A stretch of DNA of 64,000 nucleotides. It comes from Stieleria mannarensis. GTDB lineage: Bacteria; Planctomycetota; Planctomycetia; Pirellulales; Pirellulaceae. The DNA is taken from NCBI RefSeq assembly GCF_014154935.1, contig NZ_JACEHH010000001.1:186001-250000 (forward strand). Direction: 5' to 3'. The position numbers were made by a program, and so were the translations under genes. Under the pieces are notes generated by a model, which saw only the letters and a list, made by a program, of their open reading frames with translations, was not told the origin of the DNA and searched no databases. Below are positions 61,861 through 64,000 of this stretch, piece by piece. Positions within the stretch are counted from its first letter, which is position 1; each line of letters starts with the position of its first letter.

Positions 61861-63669
61861 TTAACCGCTTGTGGTCGACACGAGAAACATCTCTCGCAGA
61901 CCCTCGGCGCCTGTCGGTGGTGTCGTTTGCCAGGCGATGATTGCGGCCTGACGCGCGTGTTCGTTCAAGACTTCGTGAACAAATTTTTGTTCGTGTGCTT
62001 GCCGGCCGACGAGGATCGGATCGGTGATCTGGAGAGGGCCGAGTGACTGGTTGACGACCCAAGCAAACGGCTCGATCTTTGCGCGGCGAAGGTCGTCTTG
62101 CAATTGGGCGGCTTCGTGAACGGGCGTCGATTCGGGCAGCGTGACAATCAGCACCCGCGTGAAGTTGGGGTCGCGCAACCGCGGCAGCAAATTCTCGACC
62201 GATTCGGGCATCTGACTGGATTGACGTGTCACTTCGCGATGGTAGGCGAGCGCCGAATCGAGCAACAGGATCGTGTGCCCGGTCGGTGCGGTGTCGACCA
62301 CGACGAAGCGGTCCTGGCCCTCGGCCACCGTGCGAGCGAAGGCTCGGAACACGGCAATTTCTTCCGTGCAGGGTGAACGCAAGTCTTCCTCCAGTAACGC
62401 CCGGCCCTGTTCGTCCAGGTCTGCGCCGGCGGTCCGCATCACCTCCTCGCGATACGCCTGGATTTCTTTCGCCGGGTCGATGCGGCTGACCGATAACCCG
62501 TCGATGTTGTCGGCGGCCATCGTCGCGGCGACATGCGCGGCCGGATCGGTGGTGGACAGGTGCACGGGAAATCCTCGTTCGGCCAACGCGACCGCAACCC
62601 CGGCCGCGACCGTGGTCTTGCCGACGCCGCCCTTTCCCATCGTCATGATGACGCCATGTCCTTGGGCGGCCAATTCGTCGACCAGTGAATCCATGGCAAC
62701 CGGCTGGGCGGAGTCATTGACGGGCGCAGGAGCATCGGGGGAGGCGATCTGGGATCCGTCGATCGAGCCGGGGGCCTCTTCCGCCGCAACATCCACGCCC
62801 AGTTGTCGCAGTGCATCGACACCGACCAGGCCACGGGCAGCCAGCGGAACCGAAGTGCGATCGAGTTTCTGCAGGCTGATCGGCATCACTGCGATCGCCT
62901 GGTCGCAGCGGGATTGCATCGCCGTTGCGACGGGATCCGAGGCATCGAGCGCCCGGAAGACGCCGTTGATGGCCAGGTGTTGATTGGTCACGCCAAGCAC
63001 GCGAAGCTCTCCGCTGGTGCGGTCGGCTTCGGCGAGTGCGGACGGTTCCGGGCGGGTGACCAAGATCAGCGTGGTCCGCGCGGCATCGCCGAGTGCTTCC
63101 ACAGTTTTCTTGTAGAGTTTCTGTTGGGCTTGCAGTCCGGCCAATGGCCCCAGGCAGGAGGTGCCCGAGGTGTTTGTTTCCATGAACCCCGACCACGCCG
63201 ATGGCAGCGTCAGCAACCGCAGGGTATGACCGGTCGGTGCGGTGTCGAACACGATGTGGTCGAATTCCTTTGTGGCCTGCGCGTCGCCGAGTAGCTTGGC
63301 GAATTCATCAAAGGCCGCGATCTCCAGCGTGCAGGATCCCGAAAACTGCTCCTCCATGCTTTGGACGGCAGCATCGGGCAGTACGCCGCGATAGGGAGCC
63401 ACCATCCGGTCACGGTAGTCTTGGGCCGCCTGCTCCGGATCAATGTTCATCGCCCAAAGGTTCGGCACCGCGTCGACGGCCGTCGGCTCGCTGCGGAGTG
63501 TCGTTCCCAGCACTTCGTCCAGGTTGGACGCGGGGTCGGTCGACACCAGCAGCACGCGGCGGCCTTGATCGGCCAACCGGATCGCGCTGGCGCAGGCCAT
63601 CGAAGTCTTGCCGACCCCGCCCTTGCCGGTGAAAAACAAATTCCGCGTCGGGGTCTGTAGAAAATCCAT
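61861..63669 (-). CDS. arsA: ArsA, arsenical pump-driving ATPase
   Basis: The product has 602 residues and the full two-domain form. P-loops GKGGVGKT are at residues 15-22 and about 344-351; signal-transduction motifs DTAPTGHTLRLL and DTAPTGHTILLL occur in the two halves. The metalloid-binding cysteines are present: SGSCTLEIAAF, TSCLGPL and RSPCTEEIAVF (the counterparts of Cys113, Cys172 and Cys422 of plasmid R773 ArsA). It hydrolyses ATP to drive As(III) efflux through a membrane partner such as ArsB, not encoded here. The ATG at 63669 is chosen; 25 bases separate it from the arsD stop. Confidence 0.93.
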   Translation of the reverse strand: MDFLQTPTRNLFFTGKGGVGKTSMACASAIRLADQGRRVLLVSTDPASNLDEVLGTTLRSEPTAVDAVPNLWAMNIDPEQAAQDYRDRMVAPYRGVLPDAAVQSMEEQFSGSCTLEIAAFDEFAKLLGDAQATKEFDHIVFDTAPTGHTLRLLTLPSAWSGFMETNTSGTSCLGPLAGLQAQQKLYKKTVEALGDAARTTLILVTRPEPSALAEADRTSGELRVLGVTNQHLAINGVFRALDASDPVATAMQSRCDQAIAVMPISLQKLDRTSVPLAARGLVGVDALRQLGVDVAAEEAPGSIDGSQIASPDAPAPVNDSAQPVAMDSLVDELAAQGHGVIMTMGKGGVGKTTVAAGVAVALAERGFPVHLSTTDPAAHVAATMAADNIDGLSVSRIDPAKEIQAYREEVMRTAGADLDEQGRALLEEDLRSPCTEEIAVFRAFARTVAEGQDRFVVVDTAPTGHTILLLDSALAYHREVTRQSSQMPESVENLLPRLRDPNFTRVLIVTLPESTPVHEAAQLQDDLRRAKIEPFAWVVNQSLGPLQITDPILVGRQAHEQKFVHEVLNEHARQAAIIAWQTTPPTGAEGLREMFLVSTTSG

Positions 63670-63694
63670 CGCTCTTGCTCCTGTCTTGTAAAAC

Positions 63695-64000
63695 CTAGCA
63701 GCACCCCGTGTCGCCACAGCAACCGCCCGAGCCGGCTACCGGAAGCGTGCCCTTGGGGGCCAGTGCGGTCCCGGTCCAAAGCGCCAGGTTTTCGCGAGAC
63801 GGATACTCGTTGCGGCTGACGACGCGGCCATCAACGATCACCAGCGGCAGACACTCGACGCCTTCGGTGCCGAGCAGCGATTGCACGGTCGGGTTCTTGG
63901 TGAATTCCGCCGCGTCCTGGGCGAGGTTGAATCGTTGCACGTCGTGCCCCTGGCTTTTCAGCCAGTCCAGGTCGGCGGCAAACTTTGGCAGCACGGGGTC
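63695..64000 (-). CDS. arsD: ArsD, arsenite metallochaperone (5' end outside window)
   Basis: The visible C-terminal 101 codons include FAADLDWLKSQGHDVQRFNL, FTKNPTVQSLLG, CLPLVIVDGRVVS and a final GGCCGDTGCC. These are ArsD landmarks; the vicinal cysteines near the end correspond to the second and third Cys pairs. The N-terminal As-binding Cys12-Cys13-Cys18 region should lie just beyond the right edge, since the frame is open there (DPVLPKFAA). ArsD hands As(III) to ArsA. The gene lies directly upstream of arsA. Confidence 0.92.
   Translation of the reverse strand, partial: DPVLPKFAADLDWLKSQGHDVQRFNLAQDAAEFTKNPTVQSLLGTEGVECLPLVIVDGRVVSRNEYPSRENLALWTGTALAPKGTLPVAGSGGCCGDTGCC

Overview
The window looks like chromosomal DNA of a planctomycete, most likely a Rhodopirellula-like member of the Pirellulaceae. 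The evidence is three gene pairs of the planctomycete families DUF1592/DUF1587/DUF1588/DUF1585 (haem-containing PSCyt/PSD proteins) and DUF1552 (HXXSHH proteins), a sulfatase fused to DUF1080, an FGE-like/leucine-rich-repeat protein, a DLG-type Ser/Thr kinase, high GC content, and many short palindromic interspersed repeats. I saw no rRNA, tRNA, CRISPR array, transposase or phage gene. All family calls come from reading motifs by eye; no database search was run.

Layout. 1-6490: a partial GNAT acetyltransferase, a stand-alone haem-copper oxidase subunit III-like protein, a LolC/E-LolD-type ABC transporter and a large membrane protein. 6635-11357: DUF1080-sulfatase fusion, sialidase and a sugar isomerase-like protein, separated by REP-like repeats, which reads as a secreted glycan-degradation set. 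11476-18895 (minus): a compact operon DUF4886/SGNH, FGE-LRR, DUF1592, DUF1552. 19353-26679 (minus): a second DUF1552/DUF1592 pair, a LamG-like secreted protein and a membrane Ser/Thr kinase. 27070-31013: a redoxin-cytochrome c-copper monooxygenase-CBM48 fusion translationally coupled to a WD40 protein.

31261-53916 is the most unusual part: eight genes on one strand, several coupled by ATGA overlaps. They encode a papain-fold protein that has lost all three catalytic residues, a giant di-haem lipoprotein cytochrome, a GMC oxidoreductase-patatin fusion, a DUF4331-like membrane-anchored protein, a catalase-like protein, a second giant membrane patatin, a fused subtilisin plus HExxH metalloprotease, and a metallo-beta-lactamase-fold protein with a histone-H1-like tail. 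My inference is a lipid-release and lipid-oxidation pathway combined with proteolysis; I do not recognise it as a described system.

54034-58916 (minus): a third DUF1592/DUF1552 pair, this time with a PAS histidine kinase. 59128-60492: SGNH hydrolase. 60888-61199: small helix-turn-helix protein. 61204-64000 (minus): arsenic-resistance genes (arsD partial, arsA, and an ArsC/low-molecular-weight phosphatase-like gene).

Interspersed repeats are a second theme. At least three families are short hairpins with constant loops and flanks but compensating stem changes, as in REP elements. One cluster sits in frame inside the signal-peptide coding region of the FGE-LRR gene.
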